Assembly: GCF_900105885.1 (NCBI RefSeq)
Contig: NZ_LT629780.1
Span: forward strand, 124,001-188,000
Direction of reading: 5' to 3'
Length of the DNA stretch: 64,000 bases
DNA from: Pseudomonas guangdongensis
Lineage (GTDB): Bacteria > Pseudomonadota > Gammaproteobacteria > Pseudomonadales > Pseudomonadaceae
Shown here: positions 21,857-32,554 of the stretch, in pieces
How the letters are laid out: each line of letters starts with the position of its first letter
Position numbering within the stretch: the stretch's first letter is position 1
Translations under genes and position numbers: made by a program
The notes under the pieces: generated by a model
The model's database searches: none
What the model was told of the DNA's origin: nothing
The model's input: only the letters and a program-made list of their open reading frames with translations

Positions 21857-23362
21857 TCAGTTGTTGTGCAGATCGATGATCGCGCCGGGCGCGCCATGGG
21901 CGGCCTTGGCCAGGTCGTTGCGGGCCTGCTCGATGCGGTTCAGGTAGGCCTCGTTGACGTCGCCGGTGACGTAGTTGCCGTCGAACACCGCGCTGTCGAA
22001 CTGGCCGATCTTGATCTTGCCGCCGCCGACCGCTTCCTTCAGGTCGTCGAGATCCTGATAGACCAGCCAGTCGGCGCCGATCAGCTCGGCGACTTCCTCG
22101 GTGCTGCGGCCATGGGCGATCAGTTCGTGGGCGCTGGGCATGTCGATGCCGTAGACGTTGGGGTAGCGCACCGCCGGCGCCGCCGAACAGAAGTAGACGT
22201 TCTTCGCCCCGGCCTCGCGGGCCATCTGGATGATCTGCTTGCAGGTGGTGCCGCGGACGATGGAATCGTCCACCAGCATGACGTTCTTGCCGCGGAACTC
22301 CAGATCGATGGCGTTGAGCTTCTGGCGCACCGACTTCTTGCGCGCCGCCTGGCCGGGCATGATGAAGGTGCGGCCGATGTAGCGGTTCTTGACGAAGCCC
22401 TCGCGGAACTTGACGCCCAGCTTGTTGGCCAGTTCCAGCGCCGAGGTGCGGCTGGTGTCGGGGATCGGGATGATCACGTCGATGCCATGCTCGGGACGCT
22501 CGCGCTGGATCTTCTCGGCCAGCTTCTCGCCCATGCGCAGGCGCGCCTTGTACACCGACACGCCGTCCATGATCGAGTCCGGGCGGGCCAGGTAGACGTA
22601 TTCGAAGATGCACGGCGAAAGCTGCGGGCTCTGCGCGCACTGACGGGTGTGCAGCTGGCCCTCGGGAGTGATGTAGATCGCCTCGCCCGGCGCCAGGTCG
22701 CGGATCACGGTGAAGCCGAGCACGTCGAGGGCCACGCTTTCCGAGGCGATCATGTACTCGACGCCCTCGTCGGTATGGCGCTGACCGAAGACGATCGGGC
22801 GGATGCCATGGGGATCGCGGAAGCCGACCACGCCATAGCCGGTGATCATCGCCACCACCGCATAACCGCCACGGCAGCGCTGGTGCACGCCGGCCACCGC
22901 GGCGAACACGTCGTCGGCGCTCGGCTGCAGCTTATTGCGCACCGCCAGCTCGTGGGCGAACACGTTGAGCAGCACTTCCGAATCGGAGTTGGTGTTGATG
23001 TGGCGCAGGTCGGATTCGTAGATCTCGCGCGACAGCTGGTCGACGTTGGTCAGGTTGCCGTTGTGCGCCAGGGTGATGCCGTAGGGCGAGTTGACGTAGA
23101 ACGGCTGGGCCTCGGCGGAGCTGGAGCTGCCGGCGGTCGGGTAGCGCACATGGCCGATGCCGACGTTGCCGATCAGCCGCTGCATGTGCCGGGTGTGGAA
23201 CACATCGCGCACCAGACCGTTGTCCTTGCGCAGGAACAGGCGGCCATCATGGCTGGTCACGATGCCGGCCGCGTCCTGGCCGCGGTGTTGAAGAACCGTA
23301 AGGGCGTCGTAGAGCGCCTGGTTGACGTTCGACTTACCCACAATACCAACAATGCCGCACAT
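21857..23362 (-). CDS. purF: Amidophosphoribosyltransferase PurF
   Basis: A 501-residue enzyme that makes phosphoribosylamine from PRPP and glutamine, the first step of purine synthesis. The start at MCGIVGIVG exposes the N-terminal nucleophile Cys after Met removal. The glutaminase domain is about 1-235, and the PRPP loop is [13 protein letters not shown]. Three codons open upstream (MRH) are not used. The cvpA gene is 25 bases upstream, the same order as in enterics, where cvpA and purF share a PurR-controlled operon. Confidence 0.97.
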   Translation of the reverse strand: MCGIVGIVGKSNVNQALYDALTVLQHRGQDAAGIVTSHDGRLFLRKDNGLVRDVFHTRHMQRLIGNVGIGHVRYPTAGSSSSAEAQPFYVNSPYGITLAHNGNLTNVDQLSREIYESDLRHINTNSDSEVLLNVFAHELAVRNKLQPSADDVFAAVAGVHQRCRGGYAVVAMITGYGVVGFRDPHGIRPIVFGQRHTDEGVEYMIASESVALDVLGFTVIRDLAPGEAIYITPEGQLHTRQCAQSPQLSPCIFEYVYLARPDSIMDGVSVYKARLRMGEKLAEKIQRERPEHGIDVIIPIPDTSRTSALELANKLGVKFREGFVKNRYIGRTFIMPGQAARKKSVRQKLNAIDLEFRGKNVMLVDDSIVRGTTCKQIIQMAREAGAKNVYFCSAAPAVRYPNVYGIDMPSAHELIAHGRSTEEVAELIGADWLVYQDLDDLKEAVGGGKIKIGQFDSAVFDGNYVTGDVNEAYLNRIEQARNDLAKAAHGAPGAIIDLHNN

Positions 23363-23387
23363 GTGACGCAACCCCTAGAAAGTCAGG

Positions 23388-23927
23388 CTAAAGCGGAAAA
23401 GCCGCACGACCGGGAAGGCCTGCGGCATTGGACGACGGATCGAAGAAACCGAGCAGCAGGTTCTTCGACCAGTCGGCAATCATCAGAAAATCGGGCAGCA
23501 GTACCGACTGCTGCCACCAGGGATCCTGCTGCACCGGCGCCAGGCTGAGCAGCCCGACCACGATCACCACCAGCAGGGCGCCACGCGCCACGCCGAAGAC
23601 CATGCCCAGCAGGCGGTCGGTGCCGCTCAGGCCGGTGGCCTGCACCAGCAGGCCGAGCAGGTGGGTGAGCAGCGCGCCGACCATCAGGGTCAGCACGAAG
23701 AGGATCGCACAGGCGGCGATCACCCGCGCCGAGGGCAGCTCGATATAGGCGGCGAGGTGGCCGGCCAGGGCACCGCCGTACAGCCAGGCCACCGCACCGG
23801 CACAGCACCAGACCAGCAGCGACAGGGCTTCCTTGATGAATCCACGATTCAGGCTGATCAGACCGGAAATCCCGATCAGCGCGACGATGGACCAGTCGAC
23901 CCAGTTGAATGACACGATGCTGCTCAC
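23388..23927 (-). CDS. cvpA: CvpA-family membrane protein
   Basis: A 179-residue inner-membrane protein with four hydrophobic segments, related to the protein needed for colicin V production in E. coli. Its biochemical role is unknown; it has been linked to envelope and bile stress in other bacteria. The start MSSIVSFNWVDWSIVALIGISG is typical. It lies directly upstream of purF (25-base gap) and 71 bases after the SPOR-domain gene. Confidence 0.92.
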   Translation of the reverse strand: MSSIVSFNWVDWSIVALIGISGLISLNRGFIKEALSLLVWCCAGAVAWLYGGALAGHLAAYIELPSARVIAACAILFVLTLMVGALLTHLLGLLVQATGLSGTDRLLGMVFGVARGALLVVIVVGLLSLAPVQQDPWWQQSVLLPDFLMIADWSKNLLLGFFDPSSNAAGLPGRAAFPL

Positions 23928-23998
23928 CCGCGAGGCGGTAAAAAGTGCGCGGATTCTAGCAGAGCGACGGCTTTTCCGTCAGCGCGAATCGCGCCCGC

Positions 23999-24607
23999 TC
24001 AGCGCCGTTCGGGCTGGAAGCGCACCACGATGGGGCTCAGCCGCTGCTGGCGACCGATCTCCTGGGCCAGGCGCTGGGCCTCGCTCTTGTCGAGCAGCGG
24101 GCCGACGAACACCCGCTGCATGCCGTCCACCGAACGGATATAGGCGTTGTGCCCCTGCTGGCGCAAGCGCTGCTGCAACTCCTGGGCACGCGCGGCATTG
24201 GACAGGCTGACCAGCTGCACCGACCAGCTGAGCGGCAGGCCATCGCCGTCCAGGCGGCTGGCCGGCGCGGCGACCGGCTCGCTGCGGACCGGCGGAGCGA
24301 CAGCCGGTGGCGCGGCGGGAACGGCAGCCGGCGGCGGCGGGGCAACCGGCTCGGGAGCCGCCACGGCTGCCGCCTCGACAGCCGGGGCCGAGGCCGGAGC
24401 TTCGGCCAGCGCGGGTTCGGGCACGTCCGGCTCGGGCGTTTCGATCTGCAGCGGCGCCGGCGCCGCCGGCATCGGCGGCGCCTCGACCCGCACCGCACGC
24501 GGCTGGTCGGCCCGGTTGAACAGCATCGGCAGGAACACCGCCGCCAGCGCCAGCAATACCAGCGCCCCGACCATCCGTTGTTTCAGTCTGCGATCCAGCA
24601 AGGCCAT
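23999..24607 (-). CDS. DedD-like SPOR-domain protein
   Basis: A 202-residue bitopic protein. A basic cytoplasmic start (MALLDRRLKQRM) and one membrane helix (about 13-31) are followed by a long Pro/Ala-rich periplasmic linker and a C-terminal SPOR domain (about 128-200, with LSWSVQLVSLSNAARAQELQ and RSVDGMQRVFVGPLLDKSEA). SPOR domains bind denuded septal peptidoglycan, so a septal role is expected, as for DedD. It lies between folC and cvpA, as dedD does in enterics. Confidence 0.88.
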   Translation of the reverse strand: MALLDRRLKQRMVGALVLLALAAVFLPMLFNRADQPRAVRVEAPPMPAAPAPLQIETPEPDVPEPALAEAPASAPAVEAAAVAAPEPVAPPPPAAVPAAPPAVAPPVRSEPVAAPASRLDGDGLPLSWSVQLVSLSNAARAQELQQRLRQQGHNAYIRSVDGMQRVFVGPLLDKSEAQRLAQEIGRQQRLSPIVVRFQPERR

Positions 24608-24657
24608 GCGCCCTCCCCTTCAATCGATTGCGCACGGCACGTGCCGCAGCGATGCAT

Positions 24658-25932
24658 TCAGCTCCGCGACTGCAGCCAGGCCAGCGCCTCGGCGACGCTG
24701 TAGAACGAGCCGAACACCAGTATCTCGTCGTCCTCGCCGGCCTGCGCACACTGCGTTTCCAGCGCCTGCGCCAGCGACGGCCAAGCCGTGACCCGCGCGC
24801 CCAGCGCTGCCAGCGCCGTCTGCAGCTCGTCCGCCGTGCGGCTGCGCGGCGTCGGCAGCGGCGCCACCGCCCAGTCGGCGATCAGCCCGTGCAACGGCGC
24901 CAGCACGCCGTGCAGGTCCTTGTCGGCGAGCAGGCCGAACACCGCCAGACGCCGCCCGCGCGGCGCGCGGCGCGCCAGGCGGCCGGCCAGATAGACGGCG
25001 GCATGGGGGTTGTGGCCGACATCCAGCAGCAGGCTGAGACGCCGCCCCTGCCAGTCGATGCTGCGCCGCTCCAGGCGGCCGGCGATCCGCGTGTCCTGCA
25101 GGGCCTGGGCCAGTGCGGCCGCCCGCCACGGCAGGCCGAGCAAGGCATAGGCCTGCAGGGCCAGTGCGGCGTTGTCCTGCGGCAGGTCGAGCAGGGCCAG
25201 ATCGTGCAGGGCAAGAGGCCGGCCGTCGGCGTCGCGCCCCCGCCAGGACCAGGCCTGCGCCTGCTCGTCGAGGTCGAAATCGGTGCCGCGCAGGTACAGC
25301 GTGCAGCCGATCTGCGCGGCCCGCGCCAGCAGGCTCGCCGGCGGCTGCGGGTCGCCGCACAGCGCCGGCCGGCCGGCGCGGAAGATCCCGGCCTTCTCCA
25401 CCGCCACGCTGTCACGGCTGTCACCCAGCCACTCGACATGGTCAATGCCGATGCTGGTCACCACGGCCAGGTCGGCATCGACCAGGTTGACCGCATCCAG
25501 CCGCCCGCCGAGACCGACCTCCAGCACCACAGCATCCAGCGCAGCGCGCTCGAACAGCCAGAAGGCCGCCAGGGTGCCCATCTCGAAGTAGGTCAGCGAG
25601 ATGTCGCCGCGCGCCGCCTCGACGGCGGCGAAGGCCTCGCACAGCTGCTCGTCGCTGGCCTCGCCGTCCGCCAGCAGCACGCGCTCGTTGTAGCGCAGCA
25701 TGTGCGGCGAGCTGTACACCCCGACACGCAGGCCGGCGCTGCGCAGCAGGCTGGCCAGGAAGGCACAGGTCGAGCCCTTGCCGTTGGTACCGGTGACGGT
25801 GATCACCCGCGGCGCCAGACGGCCGAGGTTCAGGCGCTGTAGCACCTGGCGGGCGCGCTCCAGCCCCATGTCGATGGACACGGGATGGAGCTGCTCCAGG
25901 TAGCTCAGCCAGTCGGCGAGGCTGCGGGTCAT
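24658..25932 (-). CDS. folC: Bifunctional folylpolyglutamate/dihydrofolate synthase FolC
   Basis: A 424-residue Mur-ligase-like enzyme that makes dihydrofolate from dihydropteroate and glutamate and extends the glutamate tail. The P-loop is [10 protein letters not shown], and the [13 protein letters not shown] motif follows in the central domain. Its ATG overlaps the accD stop by four bases (ATGA), so accD and folC are coupled. Fifty bases separate its stop from the SPOR gene. Length and motifs are standard. Confidence 0.96.
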   Translation of the reverse strand: MTRSLADWLSYLEQLHPVSIDMGLERARQVLQRLNLGRLAPRVITVTGTNGKGSTCAFLASLLRSAGLRVGVYSSPHMLRYNERVLLADGEASDEQLCEAFAAVEAARGDISLTYFEMGTLAAFWLFERAALDAVVLEVGLGGRLDAVNLVDADLAVVTSIGIDHVEWLGDSRDSVAVEKAGIFRAGRPALCGDPQPPASLLARAAQIGCTLYLRGTDFDLDEQAQAWSWRGRDADGRPLALHDLALLDLPQDNAALALQAYALLGLPWRAAALAQALQDTRIAGRLERRSIDWQGRRLSLLLDVGHNPHAAVYLAGRLARRAPRGRRLAVFGLLADKDLHGVLAPLHGLIADWAVAPLPTPRSRTADELQTALAALGARVTAWPSLAQALETQCAQAGEDDEILVFGSFYSVAEALAWLQSRS

Positions 25933-26822
25933 GCGCTGAGCGGTTCGGCGGCCACGGCAACCGGGCTGGCCTGGTGGGTCAGCTGGGCCAGCAGGCGGGC
26001 AAGGCGCGGACGCAGCTCGGCACGCGCCACGATCATATCGATGGCGCCGTGCTCAAGGAGGAATTCGCTGCGCTGGAAGCCTTCGGGCAGCTTCTCGCGT
26101 ACGGTCTGCTCGATCACCCGCGGGCCGGCGAAGCCGATCAGCGCGCGCGGCTCGGCCACGTTGACGTCGCCGAGCATCGCCAGGCTGGCGGAAACGCCGC
26201 CGTACACCGGGTCGGTCAGCACCGAGACGAAGGGAATGCCTTCCTCGCGCAGCCGGGCGATCACCGCCGAGGTCTTGGCCATCTGCATCAGCGAGATCAG
26301 CGCTTCCTGCATGCGCGCACCGCCCGAGGCGGAGAAGCAGATCAGCGGGCAGTTGCGCTCCAGGGCGACGTTGGCGGCGCGCACGAAGCGCTCGCCGACG
26401 ATCGAACCCATCGAGCCGCCCATGAAGGAGAACTCGAAGGCGCAGGCGACCACCGGCAGGCCGAGCAGCTTGCCGCTCATGGCGACCAGCGCATCCTTCT
26501 CGCCGGTGTCCTTCTGCGCGGCAACCAGGCGGTCCTTGTACTTCTTGCTGTCGCGGAACTTCAGGCGGTCCACCGGCTCCAGCTCGGCGGCGATTTCCTC
26601 GCGGCCGTCGGCGTCGAGGAAGTAGTTGAGGCGGGTACGCGCGTTGATGCGCATGTGGTGGTCGCACTTGGGGCAGACGTCGAGGGTCTTTTCCAACTCG
26701 GGGCGATAGAGCACGGCATCGCAGGACGGACACTTGTGCCAGAGCCCCTCCGGAACCGTGCTTTTCTTCACCTCGGAACGCATGATCGAGGGGATCAGTT
26801 TGTCTACCAGCCAGTTGCTCAT
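25929..26822 (-). CDS. accD: Acetyl-CoA carboxylase carboxyltransferase subunit beta AccD
   Basis: A 297-residue subunit that, with AccA, transfers carboxyl from biotin to acetyl-CoA to give malonyl-CoA for fatty acid synthesis. The N-terminal zinc ribbon has the four cysteines CPSC and CPKC (about residues 30-52). The crotonase-like core includes [18 protein letters not shown] and [15 protein letters not shown]. The start at MSNWLVDKL was chosen over an upstream in-frame extension. The gene heads accD-folC-dedD-cvpA-purF-metZ-SDR. The 241-base gap upstream holds no gene that I can see. Confidence 0.97.
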   Translation of the reverse strand: MSNWLVDKLIPSIMRSEVKKSTVPEGLWHKCPSCDAVLYRPELEKTLDVCPKCDHHMRINARTRLNYFLDADGREEIAAELEPVDRLKFRDSKKYKDRLVAAQKDTGEKDALVAMSGKLLGLPVVACAFEFSFMGGSMGSIVGERFVRAANVALERNCPLICFSASGGARMQEALISLMQMAKTSAVIARLREEGIPFVSVLTDPVYGGVSASLAMLGDVNVAEPRALIGFAGPRVIEQTVREKLPEGFQRSEFLLEHGAIDMIVARAELRPRLARLLAQLTHQASPVAVAAEPLSA

Positions 26823-27063
26823 GCCGTGTTCTCCGTAGGCCCGGACCGGCGCGACCTGCGCCGCACCTCGAGCGGATTCATGGGGTGCCGCAATCCGGTG
26901 CGCTACGCCCGGCAACCCGTGCCGGCACGCTCACTCCACACCTCCTGCGACCTTGCTGAGCGCAGCCATCGCCGGCCACGCCCGAAAAATTCCCGGCCAC
27001 CCGCCAGGGGCAGCTCCAGGCTAATGGACGGCAGCCCGACGGCGACCGTCACATGCCACACAC

Positions 27064-27684
27064 TCAGGCGCCCCGCACCGCCGCGAGAAACGCCCGCACC
27101 TTGCCGGCATCCTTGATGCCCGGCGCCGCCTCGACACCGCCACTGACATCCACCGCCCAGGGTCGCACCTGGGCGATCGCCGCGCAGACGTTGCCGGCGT
27201 TCAGGCCACCGGCCAGAACGATCGGGCAACCCGGCTCGGCCGGCACCAGCGACCAGTCGAAGGACTCGCCGGTGCCGCCCGGCACGCCGGGGACGAAGGT
27301 GTCGAGCAGAATGCCGGCGGCGCTCGGGTACTCGGCGCAACGAGCCGCGACGTCCTCGCCGGGACGCACGCGCAGTGCCTTGAGGTAGGGGCGGTGATAA
27401 CCCTCGCAGTCGGCAGCGCGCTCGTCGCCATGAAACTGCAGCAGGTCCAGCGGTACCGCATCGAGGATCTCGTTCAGTTCGCAGCGCGAGGCGTTGACGA
27501 ACAGGCCGACGCTGGTGACGAACGGCGGCAGCGCCGCGACGATGGCGCGCGCGCGGCGCACGTCGACCGCCCGCGGACTGCGCGCGTAGAACACCAGGCC
27601 GATCGCATCGGCGCCGGCCTCGGCGGCCAGCAGGGCATCCTCGATGCGGGTGATCCCGCAGATCTTGCTGCGAACGACTGGCAA
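27064..27684 (-). CDS. trpF: Phosphoribosylanthranilate isomerase TrpF
   Basis: A 206-residue TIM-barrel enzyme that isomerises phosphoribosylanthranilate in tryptophan synthesis. The catalytic Cys is in SKICGITR and the catalytic Asp in the VDVSGGVE region is preceded by the phosphate-binding GG loop. Translation most likely starts at TTG (27684), giving [10 protein letters not shown] like the family; no ATG is usable nearby, and GAGGG stands about nine bases upstream. It lies downstream of truA, apart from other trp genes, as in P. aeruginosa. Confidence 0.93.
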   Translation of the reverse strand: MPVVRSKICGITRIEDALLAAEAGADAIGLVFYARSPRAVDVRRARAIVAALPPFVTSVGLFVNASRCELNEILDAVPLDLLQFHGDERAADCEGYHRPYLKALRVRPGEDVAARCAEYPSAAGILLDTFVPGVPGGTGESFDWSLVPAEPGCPIVLAGGLNAGNVCAAIAQVRPWAVDVSGGVEAAPGIKDAGKVRAFLAAVRGA

Positions 27685-27758
27685 CGGCCGACCCTCGTGC
27701 GGACAAAGCGCCGATGGTAGCAAAAGCGCTCCGCGATCAGCCAGACGCCCGCCCCCCT

Positions 27759-28613
27759 TCAATCGTCGAGGGCGGACAGGAAGTGCGGCCCCAGGTAACG
27801 CTCGGGCAGGCGGAAGGGTTCGGGGTATTCGACCCGGACCAGATACAGGCCGTAGGGGTGGGCGGTGACCCCGCCCTGGCGACGGTCGCGCGCCGCCAGC
27901 ACCTCGCCGGCCCAGCCGGGCTCGCGCTCGCCGGCGCCGATGCTCATCAGCACGCCGGCGATGTTGCGCACCATATGGTGGAGGAAGGCATTGGCGCGGA
28001 TATCCAGCACGATGAACCGCCCATGCTCGATGACCCGCAGGTGGTGCAGGGTCTTGATCGGCGACTTGGCCTGGCACTGCACGGCGCGGAACGAGGTGAA
28101 GTCGTGGGTGCCGACCAGCGCCCTGGCGGCGACGGCCATGCGCGCGGCATCCAGCGGCCGGTGGTTCCAGGTCACCTCCTCGGCCAGATGCGCCGGGCGC
28201 ACCGGGTCGTTATAGATGACATAGCGATAGCGGCGTGCCATCGCGGAGAAACGCGCATGGAAATCGGCCGGCATCACCTTCGCCCAGGTCACGCTGATGT
28301 CCGCCGGCAGGTTGGCATTGGCGCCCATCACCCAGGCCTTGAGCGGTCGCTCCACCCGGGTATCGAAATGCACCACCTGGCCGCTGGCGTGCACCGCGGC
28401 GTCGGTACGTCCGGCGCACATCAGCGACACCGGCTCGGCGGCCACCCGCGACAGCGCCTGTTCGAGAAAGCCCTGCACGGTGGGCACGCCGGACTCCTGG
28501 CGCTGCCAGCCGCGATAGCGGGCTCCCTTGTATTCAACGCCGAGGGCGATTCTGGAAAAGCCGACGGCAGCCCTTTCGGCTGCCGTCGTGGAAGGGTATT
28601 GCTCTGGGATCAT
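27759..28613 (-). CDS. truA: tRNA pseudouridine synthase TruA
   Basis: A 284-residue enzyme that makes pseudouridine at positions 38-40 of tRNA anticodon arms. The catalytic Asp is in [15 protein letters not shown]. The first residues before [15 protein letters not shown] are longer than in enteric TruA, but the ATG directly follows the fimV stop codon with no gap (TGAATG), so this start suits coupled translation. trpF is 74 bases downstream. The fimV-truA-trpF order is that of P. aeruginosa. Confidence 0.95.
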   Translation of the reverse strand: MIPEQYPSTTAAERAAVGFSRIALGVEYKGARYRGWQRQESGVPTVQGFLEQALSRVAAEPVSLMCAGRTDAAVHASGQVVHFDTRVERPLKAWVMGANANLPADISVTWAKVMPADFHARFSAMARRYRYVIYNDPVRPAHLAEEVTWNHRPLDAARMAVAARALVGTHDFTSFRAVQCQAKSPIKTLHHLRVIEHGRFIVLDIRANAFLHHMVRNIAGVLMSIGAGEREPGWAGEVLAARDRRQGGVTAHPYGLYLVRVEYPEPFRLPERYLGPHFLSALDD

Positions 28614-31349
28614 TCAGGTCATGCGTCCGATCAGTTCGCGGGCTTCCTGCTGCTGGGCGGCACTCCCTTCCCGGAGCACCTCGTCGAGAATGTCACGGGC
28701 GCCTTCGACGTCGCCCATGTCGAGGTAGACGCGCGCCAGCTCCAGCTTGGTCGCCGCCTCGTCGGCATCGGTGGGCAGATCGAGATCGCTCTCGCCCAGG
28801 GGCGCAGCCGACAGGTCGAACTGCAGGTCGTCAAGCGTGGCGCGGCCGCTCTGCGGCGCAGGCGCCATGGCGTCCGCCTGGGCGGCGTGGGCCATGAAGG
28901 CATCGAATGCCGCATCCAGCTCCGCATCGACGGCCTGCAGGTCGTCCAGCCCGTCACCGGCCAGCGTCTCCTGCACCGCGGACTCCTCTGCGAGAACGGG
29001 CAGTTCGATGTCGAGGCTCAGCGGCTCAGCCATCTCCGGAAGCTCCGGCTCGACCTGCTCGGGCAGCAGCGCCGCACCCGCGGCAGCCGGCACAGACTGT
29101 GGGTTGTCGTCGAGCATCAGCGCATCGAGATCCAGTTCGAAGTCGATCTCCTGCAGTGCCGCGGCATCGCCGTCCCGAGCAAGATCCGCGGCGTTGCCGC
29201 CCGGCGCCAGATCGCGCTCGAGATCGGCCTGCAGATCGTCCAGGGTCAGCTCGATGGCGGGTGGAGCGTCGTCCGAACTGGCCGGCGCCTCGCTCGCGGG
29301 CATTTCGAAGCTCAAGGCATCCAGCCCAAGCTCGCCCAGCTCGGCAGCGGCATCGGGCTCCGCCGCGGCCGCTGCGACGCCCGCTGCGGCCATGCCGGCT
29401 GCGGCGAACGCAGTCATCGACGGGTAGCGGCTCCGCAGCTGTTCGACCTGCGCCTGAGCGCCACCGGTCTCGCGCAGTTCGGCTTCCTCGCGGACGAAGC
29501 CGTCGCGATCGCCCATTTCGGCACAGACTTCCATGAGTTTCAGCCGCAGGTCGCTGCGCTGCGGCTGCTCGTCGAGCGCAGCGCGCAGCAGCTCCGCTGC
29601 CTGGGTAAAGCGACCGTAGGCGATGGCCTGCTCGGCCTCGGCCAGCACCCGATCCTCAGCGGCCCCGACAGCCGCGCCCGCCACCGCGGGAGCGGAGTCC
29701 AGCGCCGACAGCGCGCCGACACCGGCCAGCTCGGCCGGCTCGTCGTCAGCCTCCAGACTGGCGCCGCGCTGCGCGCGGCGGCGGGCGGCGATCAGCCCGA
29801 GCGCCAGCAGCAGGGCCAGAGCGCCGCCACCGGCAGCCAGCAGGTTCGGATTGGCCAGCAGTTCGTCGAGCAGTTGCGGAGCTTCTGCGGACGGCATGCT
29901 GGCGGCGTCCGGCGCGACGGCCTTGGCCGGCTCGGCGACGGCGGCAGCCTCGCCGGGAGCCGGCTCGCTCTCCGCGATCGTCGCGGCACCCGCTGCAGGC
30001 CCGGCGGCGTCGGCAGGCGACGTTGCCGCAGCGCCTTCGGCCGGCGGCGCGGCGGCGACCTCGGCCAGGGTGGTCAGCGCGCCGGCCGGCGGCTCGGACG
30101 CCTCGGCCTCGCCCTGGGTGCCCTGCAGGCGGGCCAGCTGCGCATTCTTCAGTTCGATCAGCCGCTGCAGCTTGTCCAGCTGGCTCTGCAGCTCGCCGAG
30201 ACGCTCGTTGAGTTCCTGATTCTCGCGGCTCGCGGTCGCCAGTTGCTCCTCGGCCAGCGCCAGCTTGTCGGTCAGGCCGGCTCCGCCCTGCGCGGCGCCC
30301 TTGTCGCTGCCGCGGGTCGCCGTGCCGCTGTCGGCCGACAGCAGGCGCAACTTGTCGGTTGCCGGTGCGAGGGTCGCGGGCTCGGCCGGCTGGGCGCGGC
30401 CGGTGGCATCGAGCTGGCGGGCAACCGCGGCCGGCTGGCCACGCCCGTCGCGCCAGGCGACGTTCTGGCGTTCCACCTCGGCGAGCGCCTCGGCCTGGCT
30501 ACGTCCGCGGATCTGCTGCTCGTCGGGCAGACGCAGCACCTGGCCGGCTTTCAGGCGGTTGATGTTGCCGCCGACGAAGGCCTGCGGGTTGAGCTCCTGC
30601 AGGGCCAGCATGGTCTGGTGTACCGACACCGCAGCGCTCGGCCGGACCCGGGCCGCGATCTTCCACAGGGTATCGTCGCGACCGGTGCGATAGCGGTCGC
30701 TGGCGGGCACGGATGCGGGCGCAGCCTCGGCGCGCAGCACCGGCGCCGGACGCGCGACCGGGGGTGCGGCCTGGGACTGGCGGGGCGGCACAGGCGCAGA
30801 CAGCGGGGGGCGCGCGGCGGCAACGGGGACAGGAGTCGGTGCCGGCGCAGCGACCGGCGCAGCGCGCTGCACGGGTTGCGCCGCAGGCAGCGGGGCGGCC
30901 GCGGTGGCCACCGGCAGGCTGGGCAGCGCGGCCGCTGCGGCGGGAGCATACAGCGGCGGGTCGAGCAGCACGGTGTACTCGCGCAGCAGGCGACCATTGG
31001 GCCACAGCACCTCGACCAGGAAGTTCAGGTAGGGCTCGCGCACCGGCTTGTCGGAGGTGACGCGGATCACGCTGCGCCCGTTGGCCTGCACCACCGGGGT
31101 GAACTTGAGGCCGGTGAGGAAGTACGGACGGTCGATGCCGACCTTGCCGAACTCCTCCACCGAGGCCAGCGCCGAGCGCAGCTCGGCGACTTGCAGGCCG
31201 CGCACATCCAGCAGCTCGATTTCCGCCTCCAGCGGCTGATCCAGCGCGGACTTCAGCGCAATCTCGCCCAGACCCAGCGCGTGCGCCAGGCCGGAAGTCA
31301 ACGCCGAGGCAGCGGCAACGGCCAGCACCAGTTTGCGAACCCGAAGCAT
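28614..31349 (-). CDS. fimV: FimV, polar hub and motility protein
   Basis: A 911-residue inner-membrane protein that localises to the cell pole, supports type IV pilus assembly and twitching, and in P. aeruginosa raises cAMP. Layout: signal peptide (1-25, ending LAHALG), conserved FimV N-terminal region (26-135), Pro/Ala-rich linker, LysM peptidoglycan-binding domain (about 219-275), coiled coil (about 360-415), one membrane helix, a long acidic cytoplasmic part, and a C-terminal TPR-like FimV motif (LARVYLDMGDVEGARDILDE). The start MLRVRKLVLA has AAAGGA upstream. The truA gene follows without a gap. Confidence 0.96.
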   Translation of the reverse strand: MLRVRKLVLAVAAASALTSGLAHALGLGEIALKSALDQPLEAEIELLDVRGLQVAELRSALASVEEFGKVGIDRPYFLTGLKFTPVVQANGRSVIRVTSDKPVREPYLNFLVEVLWPNGRLLREYTVLLDPPLYAPAAAAALPSLPVATAAAPLPAAQPVQRAAPVAAPAPTPVPVAAARPPLSAPVPPRQSQAAPPVARPAPVLRAEAAPASVPASDRYRTGRDDTLWKIAARVRPSAAVSVHQTMLALQELNPQAFVGGNINRLKAGQVLRLPDEQQIRGRSQAEALAEVERQNVAWRDGRGQPAAVARQLDATGRAQPAEPATLAPATDKLRLLSADSGTATRGSDKGAAQGGAGLTDKLALAEEQLATASRENQELNERLGELQSQLDKLQRLIELKNAQLARLQGTQGEAEASEPPAGALTTLAEVAAAPPAEGAAATSPADAAGPAAGAATIAESEPAPGEAAAVAEPAKAVAPDAASMPSAEAPQLLDELLANPNLLAAGGGALALLLALGLIAARRRAQRGASLEADDEPAELAGVGALSALDSAPAVAGAAVGAAEDRVLAEAEQAIAYGRFTQAAELLRAALDEQPQRSDLRLKLMEVCAEMGDRDGFVREEAELRETGGAQAQVEQLRSRYPSMTAFAAAGMAAAGVAAAAAEPDAAAELGELGLDALSFEMPASEAPASSDDAPPAIELTLDDLQADLERDLAPGGNAADLARDGDAAALQEIDFELDLDALMLDDNPQSVPAAAGAALLPEQVEPELPEMAEPLSLDIELPVLAEESAVQETLAGDGLDDLQAVDAELDAAFDAFMAHAAQADAMAPAPQSGRATLDDLQFDLSAAPLGESDLDLPTDADEAATKLELARVYLDMGDVEGARDILDEVLREGSAAQQQEARELIGRMT

Positions 31350-31470
31350 AGATTTGGTCCTTTTCTCTTTCAGTCCCCGCCCTGCACGCCAAGGCGCCAC
31401 AGGTGGCACGGCACCCGGCGGGGCGACTGCGATGCACAACCTGCGGGCTCGGCCGGCAAGATTTCGCGCC

Positions 31471-31499
31471 AGTATCTTTTACGGCCGGGGGTTAAGCAA
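31471..31499 (-). promoter_or_regulatory. Candidate fimV promoter
   Basis: On the minus strand TTGCTT (31494-31499), a 17-base spacer and GATACT (31471-31476) lie about 120 bases before the fimV start. The -35 box is inside the 3' end of usg. This suggests fimV-truA is transcribed apart from asd-usg. Confidence 0.4.
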
Positions 31500-32462
31500 C
31501 AACTCCGCCAACTGCACGGCGTTGAGCGCCGCGCCTTTGCGCACGTTATCCGACACAATCCACAAATCGAGCTGGCAGGGATCGTGCAGGCCCCGGCGCA
31601 AGCGGCCGACATACACGCTCTCCTGCCCCACCGCATCGCCCACCGCGGTCGGCCAGTCGCCGGCCTCGATGCGCTCCACCCCCGGCGCCGTATCCAGGCA
31701 GCGTTCCACCGCCTCCAGATCGACCGGCGCGGCGCACTGCAGGCTGACCGCTAGGCTGTCGCCGAAGAACACCGGTGCCTGAACGCAGGTCGCCGCCACC
31801 GGCAGCTCGGGCAGTGCCAGCACCTCGCGCAACTCGCCGGCCAGGCGGCGCTCGTCGACCCCGTGACCGTCTTCCTCGGCGCCGCTCGCCGCCAGCAGGT
31901 TGAAGGCGATCTGCCGACCGAACATTCCGGGCTCCAGCGGGCGGGCATTGAGCAGCTGGGCGGTCTGCCGGGCCAGCTCCTCGATGCCCTCGCGCCCGTG
32001 GGCGGAGACCGCCAGGCAGGCGGTGAGCGTCACCCGCCGCAGCGCCAGCAGCCCGGCCAGCGGCGCCAGCACCTCGGCCAGCGCCACCACCGCCGGCAGC
32101 GGCGCACGCACCTGTCGGCCGACCAGCGCCTGCGGATTGGCCTGCGCAGCCACGCAAGGCGTGCTGCCGGGTGCGCCGCTCAGGTCGACCAGGGCGCACC
32201 CGGCCGCCTCGATGCGCGCGCGCTGCGCAGGGGCCAGGGGTTCGAGGACGAACACCAGCGCCACGTCGGTCAGGTCGAACGCATCCAGCGCCCGCACCCG
32301 CAGGTTACGCTCGCGGAAGCTCGCCACCTGACCGATGGCCTCGTCGCAGGCCAGGGCAGTCAGTTTGCCCACCGGAAACTCGCGCTCGTCGAGCAGTTCG
32401 AGCAGGGCCTCGCCAACCAGCGAGGTGGCGCCGATCACGGCGATGTCGAAGGTGCGGTTCAT
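31479..32462 (-). CDS. usg: Usg-type paralogue of aspartate-semialdehyde dehydrogenase
   Basis: A 327-residue protein with the Asd Rossmann start (DIAVIGATSLVGEALLELLDER) and overall Asd layout. Where true Asd has the catalytic GGNCT, this protein reads APLPAVVAL, so the nucleophile Cys is missing. It should not be an active semialdehyde dehydrogenase; the family's job is unknown. It lies 92 bases after the real asd, separated by a hairpin (32506-32529), and before fimV. The usg gene near truA is an old neighbourhood, also seen in enterics. Confidence 0.85.
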   Translation of the reverse strand: MNRTFDIAVIGATSLVGEALLELLDEREFPVGKLTALACDEAIGQVASFRERNLRVRALDAFDLTDVALVFVLEPLAPAQRARIEAAGCALVDLSGAPGSTPCVAAQANPQALVGRQVRAPLPAVVALAEVLAPLAGLLALRRVTLTACLAVSAHGREGIEELARQTAQLLNARPLEPGMFGRQIAFNLLAASGAEEDGHGVDERRLAGELREVLALPELPVAATCVQAPVFFGDSLAVSLQCAAPVDLEAVERCLDTAPGVERIEAGDWPTAVGDAVGQESVYVGRLRRGLHDPCQLDLWIVSDNVRKGAALNAVQLAELLLNPRP

Positions 32463-32505
32463 CGGGAAACTCCGGTATCAGGGAAGGAGGCAACAGCGGA
32501 AACGA

Positions 32506-32529
32506 CAGAACCCGCCGTGGCGGGTTCTG
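32506..32529 (-). terminator. Hairpin between asd and usg
   Basis: CAGAACCCGCC (32506-32516) pairs perfectly with 32519-32529. On the minus strand it is followed by TCGTTTCC, a weak U-tract. It may act as a partial terminator that lowers usg expression relative to asd. Confidence 0.55.
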
Positions 32530-32554
32530 GATTCGACGCGGACGGAACTGGCGA

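Noticed and set aside
20660..23548. A 962-codon open frame antisense to metZ, purF and cvpA.
   Set aside because: Same GC artefact: repetitive Val/Gly/Asp/Arg/His composition, no motifs, spans three real genes on the other strand.
27714..31754. A 1346-codon open frame on the plus strand, antisense to trpF, truA, fimV and usg.
   Set aside because: Composition is Gly/Arg/Gln/His/Leu-rich, as expected from the complement of GC-rich coding DNA with G/C at third positions. It crosses gene borders, has no domain, and the opposite strand encodes recognised proteins.
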